The notes: generated by a model not told the origin, from the letters alone. Positions 36,502-45,499 are shown, numbered from the stretch's first letter. The stretch: 64,000 nt of DNA from DAOUJI01 sp965219565 (GCA_965219565.1 OZ244780.1:1054001-1118000), one strand, 5' to 3'. Numbers and translations: made by a program.

Positions 36502-36639
36502 GAACCCACCTCCTTCGCGGGCGACCGCTATGAAGTCAAGCGTTTCCTGGGAGAGGGAGGCAAGAAGGTAGTCTACCTGGCCCACGATACCCTCCTGGAC
36601 CGAGACGTGGCATTTGCCCTTCTAAATCCGCCCAGATGA
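36502..36639 (+). pseudogene. Ser/Thr protein kinase N-terminal fragment
   Basis: The frame reads DRYEVKRFLGEGGKKVVYLA then HDTLLDRDVAFALL, the glycine-rich loop and first strands of a eukaryotic-type kinase, before a TGA at 36637-36639. Nothing else of a kinase follows. Confidence 0.55.
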
Positions 36640-36664
36640 CACGGAAAGTGACTGCAACCGGCCC

Positions 36665-36723
36665 TTCGACAGGCTCAGGACGAACGGGAAGTACGGTCTG
36701 CCGCTCGTGGTGAGCCTGTCGAA
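36665..36723. repeat. REP-like inverted repeat
   Basis: TTCGACAGGCTCA (36665-36677) and TGAGCCTGTCGAA (36711-36723) are exact inverted arms with an imperfect GGACGAACGG/CCGCTCGTGG continuation. This matches a very widespread environmental REP-type palindrome. It appears once in the window. Confidence 0.6.
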
Positions 36724-36799
36724 CCATGTCTCGGCTGCTGAACACAATCGACCTTGAAACGGCCCGGCCTTGATGGAATTGAGGCTCTTCAAAAAACCC

Positions 36800-37351
36800 T
36801 CAGCCCCCTTTAGCGGCTACCCTGGACAGATACTGGTTGTCTCCCCGGGAGACCCACTGCGTCCAGCCAGTCAGGAAGAACCTTGCGCCTTTATCTATGT
36901 AGCTCTCGAAGTTATCATCGTCCACTGTGGTCCCGGTTACTTTGTCCGCTGCCAGAATCTGGGCCATACACCTGTCGACCACCGCCTGTACCTCGGGATG
37001 ATTGGGCTGCCCGGGTCTCGGACAGATCGGTGCGGGCCATGTAGTAGACATCTATGTTGTCCATGGTAAGTATATCCTGAAGGTTGTTGACTGCTTCTAC
37101 CTCCTCGATGAGCACTACCACCAGGCTCTGTTCATTGGCCTTGGGGTAAAAATCTGTAACGCCGTAGGACTGCCGGGGCGCGGCCATGCCGAGGTAGCCC
37201 ATGGGGCCGTACTTCGCTGACTTGACAGCACACTCCGCTTTTTCCTTAGTCTTGACATGGGGCACCGCGATACCCGTAGCCTCACATCCAGGCTGCGGGC
37301 AATCAGCCAGGGCTGGTTGCTATTCACACGGCACAGGGATGTCGGCCCCAA
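36800..37351 (-). pseudogene. HpcH/HpaI-type aldolase, frameshifted and truncated
   Basis: The readable parts are 'VPHVKTKEKAECAVKSAKYG', 'TDFYPKANEQSLVVVLIEEV', 'LTMDNIDVYYMARTDLS' and, after a shift near 37030-37050, 'GQPNHPEVQAVVDRCMAQIL' and 'DKGARFFLTGWTQWVSRG'. These are the central and C-terminal parts of a 2-oxo-acid (HpcH/HpaI) aldolase. At least one further shift is needed near 37265. The ISAs1 element begins 40 bp beyond and probably removed the N terminus. Confidence 0.65.
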
Positions 37352-37390
37352 AGGTCACAGGCTCTGGATATGTTGGCCACCTGATCCCAG

Positions 37391-38588
37391 CAGGGTCTTT
37401 TAAAAGTCACACAGCAAGCAAGCCAAGAAGGGCCAAAGCTTCGGCAGCATTCCAACTATAGTGACGTAGCGCTGCAACAATGTTAGCAGCTCCGGCTCGC
37501 CTCAGTAAGGCAATCACTACATTGCGTAGTGCCGCCATCACCTCTGGGGCTGAGCCAGTTCGTACCTGTGAGGCATCCTTTTTCATGCTCACGTCCCACA
37601 CATAATGTAACAGATTCTCTATCCCACAATGGCCTCGCCATACTTCCGGTGACCGCCTAGCATCCACCTTTGAGGGATTCATGCTGGTGATGGCATAGGA
37701 GGTCTCTTGGCTAGTTACCCCCTTGGCTGGTTACGGTCCTTTCCACACAATACGCCTCTTGTACATGGGGCCAGTCCAGATACTCATTGAGGGCTGTGGA
37801 TGCCCACAGTTGGCGTGTCTCCTGCCGGTTTCCATGCCTGCCCTGCGCCATGAAGGTGTCAAATTCCTCCCCTCAGGGTGGTTCTTCAAACAGCAGGGCA
37901 ATATCAACTCTTAGGGTTGGCTGATTACCCTTCACCACCCAGCAGTAGTCCCCACCCTGTTCCGCTGCTTGGAGGTTCAGGTTCTTTTGGGCATAGAGGG
38001 CATCACCGGTTACCACTCGATCCTTGAGATCAAGCTGGGCCGGCAGTCCTGGTGCTACTGTCAGTTCTCCCTCCTTCTCTTCTACCCCCCTTTTGCGCCA
38101 GCACCAGGCCGGTCTCTTGAGCATAGGCGGCTACCAGATGTACCCCAGGCAACTGTTCCCCATGGATACCCCTCAGGCTCTTCCCATCTATAGCGATAGC
38201 CTTCTATAGCGATAGCCTTCTTCCTATCGCCTAGGGTATGCTGTACGCACTCTCTTAGAGCCCCCTCAAAGGCTTCTTTGTCCAGTCGGCTGAATACCAG
38301 GTGTAGAGTGGCCACGCAGGGGGTCTGCTCTCGGGTGAACCCCAGGCTCTGGGCTAACTCCAGATGCTCCCGGCCCCATTGGGCGATGGCATATAGGCTG
38401 TGGCAGTTACAGAGCATGGCGCAGGTGGCTAGGGTTAGGATCGCCGCGGTAGGCGATGGCGTTTCCCTCTGGGCTTCCGAGGATATGGCACCCTCTCAAA
38501 GGCTTCCAGTAACGAGGCTCCAAGGCTCACAATTTCTGCTTCCATACCCCTTATATCGCACCAGTATCCAGACAATTAAAAGACCCTG
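37391..38588 (-). mobile_element. ISAs1-family insertion sequence, degenerate
   Basis: A ~1,198-bp element bounded by CAGGGTCTTTTAA ends (37391 and, inverted, 38588). Transposase pieces on the minus strand include 'YAIAQWGREHLELAQSLGFT', 'LDKEAFEGALRECVQHTLGD', 'RVVTGDALYAQKNLNLQAAE', 'YCWVVKGNQPTLRVDIALLF' and 'WRGHCGIENLLHYVWDVSMK', all typical of ISAs1/H-repeat transposases. Stops and shifts break the gene, and a short tandem duplication lies near 38190-38220. The same ends bound the MITE at 48658-48778. Confidence 0.8.
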
Positions 38589-38608
38589 AGCCATCTGGGA
38601 AACAGATA

Positions 38609-38638
38609 TTGACAATGACAGAGGAGCTTTGATAGATT
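38609..38638 (+). promoter_or_regulatory. Possible promoter for the binding-protein operon
   Basis: TTGACA (38609-38614), 18-bp spacer, TAGATT (38633-38638), starting 20 bp after the ISAs1 end and about 50 bp before the ATG at 38686. CCATCTGGGAAA directly precedes it, resembling the IS1380-end motif. A TATAAA at 38664 offers an alternative -10. Confidence 0.4.
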
Positions 38639-38685
38639 GTGTCCAATTTCGTATATTTCGTTGTATAAAATATCGGAGGCGAGTC

Positions 38686-40974
38686 ATGGCTAGCTGGTCA
38701 ATAAAGCCCAAGTTCCTGTTCGTCTTGCCGTTGCTGTTGTTGATGCTGACTGCGGTGGCCTGTGGGGGCGATAAGGCGACCCCGCAGCCGACCCCAACCC
38801 CAATCGACGTCGCGGGGATAGTACAGCAGGTCATTTCCACTCAGCCCGCTGGAGCCACCTCGGCAGATGTGGCGTCAGAGATAGCCAAGGCCCTGGCGGC
38901 GCTGCCAGGTGGAGTCACGCCGCAGGAGATGGCGGCGGCCATCGCCAACGCCCTAGCGGCGCAGCCAGGGGTGACTACACAAGATGTGGGGGCGGAGATT
39001 GCCAAGGCCCTGGCGGCGCAGCCAGGTGGAGTCACGTCGCAGGAGATGGCGGCGGCCATCGCCAACGCCTTAGCGACGCAGCCTGGGGTGACTACACAAG
39101 ATGTGGCGGCGGAGATTGCCAAGGCCTTGGCCGCGCAGCCTGGGGTGACTACACAAGACGTGGCGACGGAGATTGCCAAGGCCCTGGCCGCGCAGCCTGG
39201 GGTCACCGAAGAGCAGGTCGCCATAGCGGTAGAGAACGCTCTGAAGGCCCAGCCGGGAGTAAGCCAAGAGGATATCGCGAAGGCCGTCGAATCAGCTGTC
39301 GCCAAAGCGCTGCCCACGGCCATGCCTGTGCCTACCTCCACGCCGGGGCCCGGTATGGAACCCAAGTTCGGTGGGACTGTCCCCATGTTGGCTATCATAG
39401 CTCCTATCGGATCCCGGGTGTGGCCGGAGATTAGTTATGTCAATTTGCAGTGGATGGCTCATCTATATAACAACCTTATTGAGTATAATCCCGAGACCTC
39501 GGACCCCTCGGATTTAAGGTGTGACCTGTGCGCGGACTGGAAGTTGGCCGATGATGGCTTGACCTATACCTTCGACCTGCCGAAGAACGCCCGATGGACC
39601 GACGGCACGCCTGTCACCGCCGAGGATGTGGTCTTTAGCATGGATAGCTTTGTGGACCCAGAAAATCCAGCGTTCGGGGACCTTTGGGAGGACCACACAC
39701 TCCGGTCGCGAACGGGCCAGCTTAAGGTCTACTACGACTTCGGAAATAGCCGTGCGATAGATGAGCATACCGTAGAGATAAAGACCAAGTTCAAGGCGGC
39801 AGCTTTCCTTCCTACGCTTGCTCTCGAAGGCATGAAGATAATGGCCAAGCATGTGGTGTGGGATCAGCGAAAACATCAGGGTATGGCCGAACCAAATAAT
39901 ATGGTGGGTTCGGGCCCCTTTTTGTACGTGAAAGGCAGTTTCATCAGGGACACCTCGCTTGAACACCGCAGGAACCCAGCTTACTTCAAGGAAGGATATC
40001 CCCGCATTGATGGCATCAAAATATTCCAAATCTCAGATACGGGCACCATAATAGGGGCATACATCACAGAACAGATCTTGATGGGCGTTGCCAACGGTGA
40101 CAACATAGGCAGCGTAGAATCGAGGAAGTTTGAGGAGGACTATGGAGACAGGTACGATGTGTACTTCATAGGCCCCGCCGGTGCGTACCACGTGATGTTT
40201 AATTCGGAAAAGGCGCCCTTCGATGATCCGAGGGTGAGGAGGGCCATCAATTTGGCCGTTCACCGCCAGGAGGCCATGGAACTCTTCGGAGCTGGTGACC
40301 TGCTAGGTACGCCTTTCCCGCCTGGTCTCTGGTACGGGCCGACATTTGAAGAGGCAGCCCAGATGCCCGGCTTTAGAGAGTCGTCGCCTGGTGTGAAAGA
40401 CCAACGGGATATAGATGAGGCCAAGAGGCTGCTGGCGGAGGCCGGTTTCCCCGATGGCCAGGGGTTTAACGTCAAACTTATGGCCAGGGGCACGGGCCTT
40501 ACCGTGGACATAAGCGCGGTGGTGGCGGAGCAGCTCAACAAGTTCTTGAACATCAATGTCGAGCAGGATATTCAGGAGAGCTCCGCGGGCGCAGCAAAGT
40601 TTCTAGCCGGGGACTTCGAGTTCGCAATTCAGCCCTCTGGTATGTCGTTCCTGGACCCTGATGGGGCATTCTCGGACCGGTACGCTGAGGGAGGTCTTCA
40701 GGCGGACAAATGGGCGCGTGGTAGTGCGACTACGAACTGGGACAGGGTCCAGGAGATCTTTCTGGCGCAAGCCAGGGAGATCGACCAGGACAAGCGGAGG
40801 GTCCTCATCAGGGAGGCATCGGCCTTACTCATGGAGGACAACTGGTTACCGACCCTCTGGTGGGTCACCAGCACCATGGCCTTTCACAAGAAAATCCGTA
40901 ATGAACACCCCAACCCCAGCCCCGCCGCGTCTAGTTGGAAGCAGGAGCACATCTGGTGCGACCCGGCGTGTTAG
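38686..40974 (+). CDS. ABC transporter substrate-binding lipoprotein (family 5) with repeat linker
   Basis: A ~762-residue extracytoplasmic solute-binding protein. ATG 38686, after CGGAGGCGAG, gives a lipoprotein signal ending L-T-A-V-A-C (Cys 26). Residues ~45-200 are about eight copies of a ~19-residue helical unit such as GVTTQDVAAEIAKALAAQP, alternating with GGVTxQEMAAAIANALAxQP. The rest is a normal peptide/nickel-type binding domain: 'LADDGLTYTFDLPKNARWTD', 'ARWTDGTPVTAEDVVFSMDS' and 'PFDDPRVRRAINLAVHRQEA'. With the DppB- and DppC-like genes downstream it forms an import system. ATPase genes are not in the window. Confidence 0.92.
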   Translation: MASWSIKPKFLFVLPLLLLMLTAVACGGDKATPQPTPTPIDVAGIVQQVISTQPAGATSADVASEIAKALAALPGGVTPQEMAAAIANALAAQPGVTTQDVGAEIAKALAAQPGGVTSQEMAAAIANALATQPGVTTQDVAAEIAKALAAQPGVTTQDVATEIAKALAAQPGVTEEQVAIAVENALKAQPGVSQEDIAKAVESAVAKALPTAMPVPTSTPGPGMEPKFGGTVPMLAIIAPIGSRVWPEISYVNLQWMAHLYNNLIEYNPETSDPSDLRCDLCADWKLADDGLTYTFDLPKNARWTDGTPVTAEDVVFSMDSFVDPENPAFGDLWEDHTLRSRTGQLKVYYDFGNSRAIDEHTVEIKTKFKAAAFLPTLALEGMKIMAKHVVWDQRKHQGMAEPNNMVGSGPFLYVKGSFIRDTSLEHRRNPAYFKEGYPRIDGIKIFQISDTGTIIGAYITEQILMGVANGDNIGSVESRKFEEDYGDRYDVYFIGPAGAYHVMFNSEKAPFDDPRVRRAINLAVHRQEAMELFGAGDLLGTPFPPGLWYGPTFEEAAQMPGFRESSPGVKDQRDIDEAKRLLAEAGFPDGQGFNVKLMARGTGLTVDISAVVAEQLNKFLNINVEQDIQESSAGAAKFLAGDFEFAIQPSGMSFLDPDGAFSDRYAEGGLQADKWARGSATTNWDRVQEIFLAQAREIDQDKRRVLIREASALLMEDNWLPTLWWVTSTMAFHKKIRNEHPNPSPAASSWKQEHIWCDPAC

Positions 40975-41064
40975 CCTAGCCAGCGTCAGTCTCCAGGTGG
41001 ATTGACGTAACGGGCCAGGCCCAAACCAGGGCCTGGCCCGTAGCAGTTAGTGGTGGGGCAAAAG

Positions 41065-42036
41065 ATGCAGGCCTACATAGCCAAAAGGGTCCTCCTGTTC
41101 ATTCCGACACTGTTTTTTGTCACGGTGCTCGTGTTCCTCATGCTGCGCGTCGTCCCTGGCGACCCGGCCCTCGCACTGGTTATGGGAGTGGGGGGTGACG
41201 AGGGAGGAGAGGCAGGTTTCACTCAGGAAGACCTTGACAAGGTGCGGGCGCGCCTGGGAACGGATAGGCCGATCTATGTCCAGTATGGGGACTGGGTATG
41301 GAGTATGCTCCGCCTGGATTTTGGTACGTCTTACTTTAACGCCACAGCGGTTAGTGATGACTTGAAGCGCGCGCTTCCCATCACGCTGGAGTTGACCATC
41401 CTGGCGGTGGTTATGGCCGGCGTAATAGCTGTGCCCCTGGGCTTGATTTCCGCTATTAAACAAGATACGCCGGTCGACTACACCGCCAGAATCATAACCA
41501 TCGCGGGGATAGCGTTTCCTAACTTTGGTGTGGCCATCGTGATCGTGTTCGTCCTAACGCATCTGTTCCAATGGTTCCCTCCTTTGGGTTATGCAAACCT
41601 GTGGGACGACCCGTGGCTAAATGTGCAACAGCTTTTCTTCCCCGCCATCGCACTGGGTTTCTCCAACATGGCTTTTTTAGGGCGTGTGACCCGCTCCGCC
41701 ATGCTGGACGTATTCAGGGAGGACTATATCCGCACTGCCCGGTCAAAGGGCCTTGCGGAGCAGGTGGTAGTCGTCCGGCACGCCCTCAAGAATGCCTTGC
41801 TCCCCGTGGTCACTGTGTCTGGCTATGAGCTCGCGAGGCTCCTCGCTGGCACTGTGATTATCGAGAATATATTCCTGATCCCTGGGGTGGGCAGGGTCTT
41901 GATTTTCGCTATCTTCCAGCGGGACTTCCCCATCGTTCAGGGCATAGTAATGTCGTTGGTTCTGTTCGTACTGGCAATTAACCTTGGCCTGGACCTGATG
42001 TACGCCTGGTTGAATCCAAGGATCAGGTACACTTAG
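41065..42036 (+). CDS. ABC transporter permease, DppB type
   Basis: A 323-residue permease closely matching the protein at 7779-8738: 'MQAYIAKRVLLFIPTLFFVT', 'RVVPGDPALALVMGVGGDEG', EAA loop 'ARSKGLAEQVVVVRHALKNA' and 'YAWLNPRIRYT'. I chose ATG 41065 because the paralogue starts at the same residue; a GTG at 41050 would add five residues. It follows the binding protein by 90 bp. The DppC partner lies beyond the IS3 copy. Confidence 0.92.
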   Translation: MQAYIAKRVLLFIPTLFFVTVLVFLMLRVVPGDPALALVMGVGGDEGGEAGFTQEDLDKVRARLGTDRPIYVQYGDWVWSMLRLDFGTSYFNATAVSDDLKRALPITLELTILAVVMAGVIAVPLGLISAIKQDTPVDYTARIITIAGIAFPNFGVAIVIVFVLTHLFQWFPPLGYANLWDDPWLNVQQLFFPAIALGFSNMAFLGRVTRSAMLDVFREDYIRTARSKGLAEQVVVVRHALKNALLPVVTVSGYELARLLAGTVIIENIFLIPGVGRVLIFAIFQRDFPIVQGIVMSLVLFVLAINLGLDLMYAWLNPRIRYT

Positions 42037-42155
42037 GAGATGTTAAAACTCACGGCGCCTCGGATTGAGGTGGACCCAGGAAACTGGACAGGTAGTTAAG
42101 CGAGAGTCCTGCTCCTAAACTGAAGGCAGCCGTCGCTGTCAGGAAGGAGTGGGAA

Positions 42156-42440
42156 ATGTCGAAACAACGGAGAAAGCACAACCCGGCTTTCAAGGCCAAG
42201 GTGGCTCTGGAGGCGGTGAAGGGGGAGGAAACGGTGGCCCAACTGGCGGCGAGGTACCAGGTCCACCCCAGCCAGATTCAGGCTTGGAAAAAAGCCCTGA
42301 CCTCGGGAGCCGCCGGTGTGTTCAGCAACGGGCAAGATCAGAAGGCCAGTAGCGACGCCGCCCTGATCGCCCGGCTGTACCAGGAAATCGGACAGCTGAA
42401 GGTGGAGCGGGATTTCTTGTTCGAGAGGTCCGGTCCATGA
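42156..42440 (+). CDS. IS3-family transposase, orfA (copy A2)
   Basis: A 94-residue protein with the same sequence as the orfA at 16713-16997: HTH region 'TVAQLAARYQVHPSQIQAWK' and a C-terminal coiled coil. It overlaps orfB by ATGA. Confidence 0.93.
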   Translation: MSKQRRKHNPAFKAKVALEAVKGEETVAQLAARYQVHPSQIQAWKKALTSGAAGVFSNGQDQKASSDAALIARLYQEIGQLKVERDFLFERSGP

Positions 42441-43384
42441 GCCTGGCCCAGCGGCGGGGGATGGTGGACCGGGAGCTCCGATCGTTGTCGATAGCGCGGC
42501 AGTGCGCCTTGCTGGGAGTGGCCCGTTCCAGCCTGTACTATCGACCCAGGGAAGCCTCCGGCGAGGACCTGGCCTTGATGCAGGCCATGGACCGGCAGTA
42601 CCTGGATACACCCTTCTACGGGTCGAGGCGCATGAAGGTCTGGCTGGCGCGGGAGGGCAGGTGCGTGAGCCGGAAGCGGGTGCAGCGGCTGATGCGCATC
42701 ATGGGGCTGCGGGCCATCTACCGGAGTCCCCGTACCAGCCAGCCGGCGCCGGAGCACCGGGTCTATCCTTATCTGTTGGAAAAGATCAGAGTTGCCAGGC
42801 CCAATCAGGCGTGGGCCGCCGACATCACCTACTTGCCCATGGCCCGGGGATTCCTCTACCTGGTGGCCATCATGGACTGGCACAGTCGGTACGTGGTGGC
42901 CTGGCGATTGTCCAACACCCTGGAGGCCGACTTCTGCGTCGACGCCTTGAAGGAGGCTCTGGAGCAGGGCCAGCCGGAGGTCTTCAACACCGACCAAGGC
43001 AGCCAATTCACCAGCCTGGAGTTCACCCATGTGCTGCAGGAACAAGGGGTGAAGATCAGCATGGATGGGAAGGGGCGGTACACCGACAACATCTTTGTGG
43101 AGCGGTTGTGGCGCACCGTGAAGTACGAGGAGGTGTACCTGAAAGCCTACGCCAACGCCAGTGAAGCCAGGAGGGAACTGGGCGCCTACCTCCGGTTCTA
43201 CAACGACCAGAGACCTCATCAAGCCTTGGGCTACCGGACACCGGCCGAGGTGTTCCACCAGGTGACCGATGTTGGAGAAGAGGGGGCGGTTCAGGCCAAG
43301 GAGTCTCCAATAGCCCAGACGCTGGTATCATTGGCAGGAGCAGCGGGACTCTCGCCTAATTCCACCGCGATCCTGTCCAACTGA
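42437..43384 (+). CDS. IS3-family transposase, orfB (copy A2)
   Basis: A 315-residue DDE transposase with the same protein sequence as the orfB at 15769-16716. Catalytic regions are 'WAADITYLPMARG', 'NTDQGSQFTSLEF' and 'NIFVERLWRTVKYEE'. Both frames are open, so the element is probably active. Confidence 0.93.
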   Translation: MSLAQRRGMVDRELRSLSIARQCALLGVARSSLYYRPREASGEDLALMQAMDRQYLDTPFYGSRRMKVWLAREGRCVSRKRVQRLMRIMGLRAIYRSPRTSQPAPEHRVYPYLLEKIRVARPNQAWAADITYLPMARGFLYLVAIMDWHSRYVVAWRLSNTLEADFCVDALKEALEQGQPEVFNTDQGSQFTSLEFTHVLQEQGVKISMDGKGRYTDNIFVERLWRTVKYEEVYLKAYANASEARRELGAYLRFYNDQRPHQALGYRTPAEVFHQVTDVGEEGAVQAKESPIAQTLVSLAGAAGLSPNSTAILSN

Positions 43385-43398
43385 CCGGGTCCACCTAA

Positions 43399-43429
43399 GA
43401 GTTTCGTATGGTATACCCATACAAAACTC
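43399..43429. repeat. Perfect-arm palindrome between IS3 and dppC
   Basis: GAGTTT-c-GTATGG (43399-43411) pairs with CCATAC-a-AAACTC (43417-43429) around a TATAC core. There is no T-run. It may be an operator or part of the original dppB-dppC spacer exposed next to the IS edge. Confidence 0.5.
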
Positions 43430-43462
43430 TGAAGAACCAAACTCACGTAGGAGAGGGAAGAG

Positions 43463-44374
43463 ATTAGTCAGGAGCGAGCAGGCGCAAAGGCCCTTCCAGA
43501 GGGTGCTATCGGTGGCCTGAGGCCAAAGCGTAACGCCTTCCAGATTGTGGGCAGCTTCTTCAGGCGGAAGCCTCTGGGAGCTTTCGGTGCGGTAGCAGCT
43601 GTTGTCCTCATAATTGTTGCTATCTTCGCTCCGCAGATCGCAAATCACGACCCACTGGAGGTCAGTACAAAGAACAAGTTTAACCCGCCCAACTCAGAAA
43701 CCTGGTTCGGAGGCGACCACCTGGGCCGTGATATATTCAGCAGGGTCGTTTACGGCGCAAGGATTTCTTTGTATGTGGGCATCCTCAGCTCCCTTGTTGG
43801 GACTTCGATAGGCCTGCTAGTGGGCGTTGCCAGTGTCTATTTCGGAGGGTGGACCGATCTCCTCGTCCAGAGAGTCATAGATGGTATGACAGCCTTTCCA
43901 CCCCTACTTCTGGCTATTGCCATCGTGGCGGCCCTCGGGTCATCCGTCAACAATGTGGTAATCGCCTTGACTATCCTATTCATACCAAGCACTGCCCGAA
44001 TCATCCGTTCACAAGCCCTGACCATAAAGGAGATGGACTACATACTGGCGGCTCGAGCAGTGGGAGCTGGGCACATTCGTATTATGCTCCGCCACATGGT
44101 CCCCAACTGCCTGGCTGTGTACATCGTTCTTGTAACGTTTTACTTTGGAGGAGCGATCATAGCAGAGGCCTCTCTTAGCTTTCTTGGAGTAGGCTCACCG
44201 CCGAATGTGCCAACCTGGGGAGGTATGCTAACCGGAGCTACCAGTTTCATAAGGGTAGCGCCCGAGATGATTATGTTTCCGCTCGGAGTCATAGCCGTAG
44301 TCGTGTTCGCGTGGAACCTTCTGGGCGATTCCCTGCGGGACGTCCTTGACCCACGGCTGAGAGGAACGATCTAA
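43463..44374 (+). CDS. ABC transporter permease, DppC type
   Basis: A 303-residue permease if read from ATT 43463: ISQERAGAKALPEGA, then 'FFRRKPLGAFGAVAAVVLII', 'GGDHLGRDIFSRVVYGARIS', EAA loop 'AARAVGAGHIRIMLRHMVPN' and 'GDSLRDVLDPRLRGTI'. The paralogue at 7754 begins MSQDRRTSAASLPEA, which aligns exactly if this ATT takes the place of ATG, and a GGAGAGGGAAGAG site precedes it. The first standard start is GTG 43547, which would delete 28 residues. It is now cut off from its operon promoter by the IS3 copy. Confidence 0.85.
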   Translation: MSQERAGAKALPEGAIGGLRPKRNAFQIVGSFFRRKPLGAFGAVAAVVLIIVAIFAPQIANHDPLEVSTKNKFNPPNSETWFGGDHLGRDIFSRVVYGARISLYVGILSSLVGTSIGLLVGVASVYFGGWTDLLVQRVIDGMTAFPPLLLAIAIVAALGSSVNNVVIALTILFIPSTARIIRSQALTIKEMDYILAARAVGAGHIRIMLRHMVPNCLAVYIVLVTFYFGGAIIAEASLSFLGVGSPPNVPTWGGMLTGATSFIRVAPEMIMFPLGVIAVVVFAWNLLGDSLRDVLDPRLRGTI

Positions 44375-44957
44375 AACCCTGCAACTTGAAATTATTGTTA
44401 GACATAATCCACTAGTCTACAGGTTTTGGCATACACCATAGCCTGAGGCCAATCGAGAGCCGACCTGTCAAAGTGGGCTTAGGAGGGTGGTAGATTGGGG
44501 CAACCTCCGGGTAGGCATACTGGGGCGTGGGATGCCGAACAAGGGGTGACGGTCGTAGCCCAGGAGCCCTCAGGCTACCTCTAATATTTACGTTCATCGG
44601 GTCAATCCCCTGTGCCATCCAGCTAAACCTCGGCCCCAGGCCACCATTGCCACTCAAGCTGAAGGTGATGCTACTCTACTACCTATTAGTTAACCTACGG
44701 CCTGGCGATGCGTGTTGCCTCAAGAGGGAATGTTACCGAAAGTCATACGTTGCCTCAAATGGCATTGTTACCCGAGGTCCGGGTTGTACCGTTGGTTTCC
44801 ACCAGGGACCATAGGCGTTCCTGCTCCCTCTGGATTTGTCTCAAAAGCCCGGCCGGATTCAGCCGGCGGTACGGTCTCCCATCTCTTCTCTACGCTCCCC
44901 GTTCAACACGCCGTGTTCCAGTAGCCTCTGATACGGAGTCCTGCTGTGTCATAGACC
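44375..44957. other. Non-coding region, nothing recognised
   Basis: About 580 bp between dppC and the IS1380 remnant. I see no supported gene, tRNA or clear repeat. Only short hairpins (for example CCGGCCGG near 44851) are present. Confidence 0.4.
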
Positions 44958-45239
44958 TTGTGGACTCGGCTATCTTGTCACAAGTTCGTTGCCAATCAAG
45001 TGAGGTTGTGGCTGTTCGTACTGGCCTATAATCTGGGGAACTTCCTCAGAAGGCTTGCTTTGCCGGAATCCCTAAAACGCTGGTCGCTCACGAGCGTTCA
45101 GACGAGGCTCATCAAGATTGGCGGGCGTCTGGTGCGTCATGCCAGCAGGCTTGTATTCCTACTCTCTGAAGTGATGGTGACCAGGGACATGTTCGATGAA
45201 ATGCTGGAAAGGATAGGTAGGCTTCGCCTCGCTCCTGGG
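44958..45239 (+). pseudogene. IS1380 transposase C-terminal remnant
   Basis: The frame reads RLSCHKFVANQVRLWLFVLA then YNLGNFLRRLALPESLKRWS, LTSVQTRLIKIGGRLVRHAS and LERIGRLRLAPG, the standard C terminus of IS1380-family transposases. The N-terminal three quarters are missing. The promoter block at 45409-45499 lies downstream in the same orientation. Confidence 0.75.
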
Positions 45240-45408
45240 TTGCAAGACGTGTCGGCAAAGGGAATCGTGATCATATTGAGGCTACCCTGGGTAACGTGCG
45301 CGACCTTCAGGGTGGGATCCGGTCTGAAAAGACCGGGTTCGCGCCTTGGAGGATGGTTCCGAGTTGTTAAATGGCACCGCCAGGTGGAATTGAGCACGTA
45401 ATTGGCGA

Positions 45409-45499
45409 TTGACAACATCAGCAACGGGGCATATAGTCTGTGCCGTCCCGGAATGTAGTGTTTGCGAAGGCACCGGGTTCCATCTGGGAAATTCCGGAT
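45409..45499 (+). promoter_or_regulatory. IS1380 right end with outward sigma-70 promoter
   Basis: TTGACA (45409-45414), 17 bp, TATAGT (45432-45437), then CCATCTGGGAAATTCCGGAT at 45480-45499. The motif ends 260 bp after the transposase remnant. On the other strand at 53959-54049 an equivalent promoter plus motif ends about 253 bp after a second IS1380 transposase remnant. The CaiB-family coding sequence is fused directly to this end. Confidence 0.7.

Larger units (their letters stand above)
42068..43396 (+). mobile_element. IS3-family insertion sequence, copy A2, inside an ABC operon
   Basis: A 1,329-bp copy of the element at 15757-17085 with the same ends and intact orfA and orfB. I noticed only isolated differences between the copies (one silent in the transposase, near 43125-43130, is suggested by the two sequences). 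It lies 31 bp after the dppB stop and 66 bp before the probable dppC start, separating the two permease genes. Confidence 0.93.

Noticed and set aside
36665..36723. Palindrome as a new regulatory system
   Set aside because: The arms match a widespread REP-type repeat, and there is only one copy in the window.
38840..39260. CRISPR-like repeat array
   Set aside because: The repeats are in frame, encode a regular helical unit within a binding protein, and have no spacers. No CRISPR array or cas gene was seen in the window.
44375..44957. Structured RNA gene (RNase P RNA, SRP RNA or group II intron)
   Set aside because: Only short GC-rich hairpins are present, and none of the conserved motifs of these RNAs could be found by eye.
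45000..45070. Extra copy of the CTGGGGAAxTTCC motif
   Set aside because: It falls inside IS1380 transposase coding sequence (YNLGNFLR) and is not followed or preceded by a promoter block.
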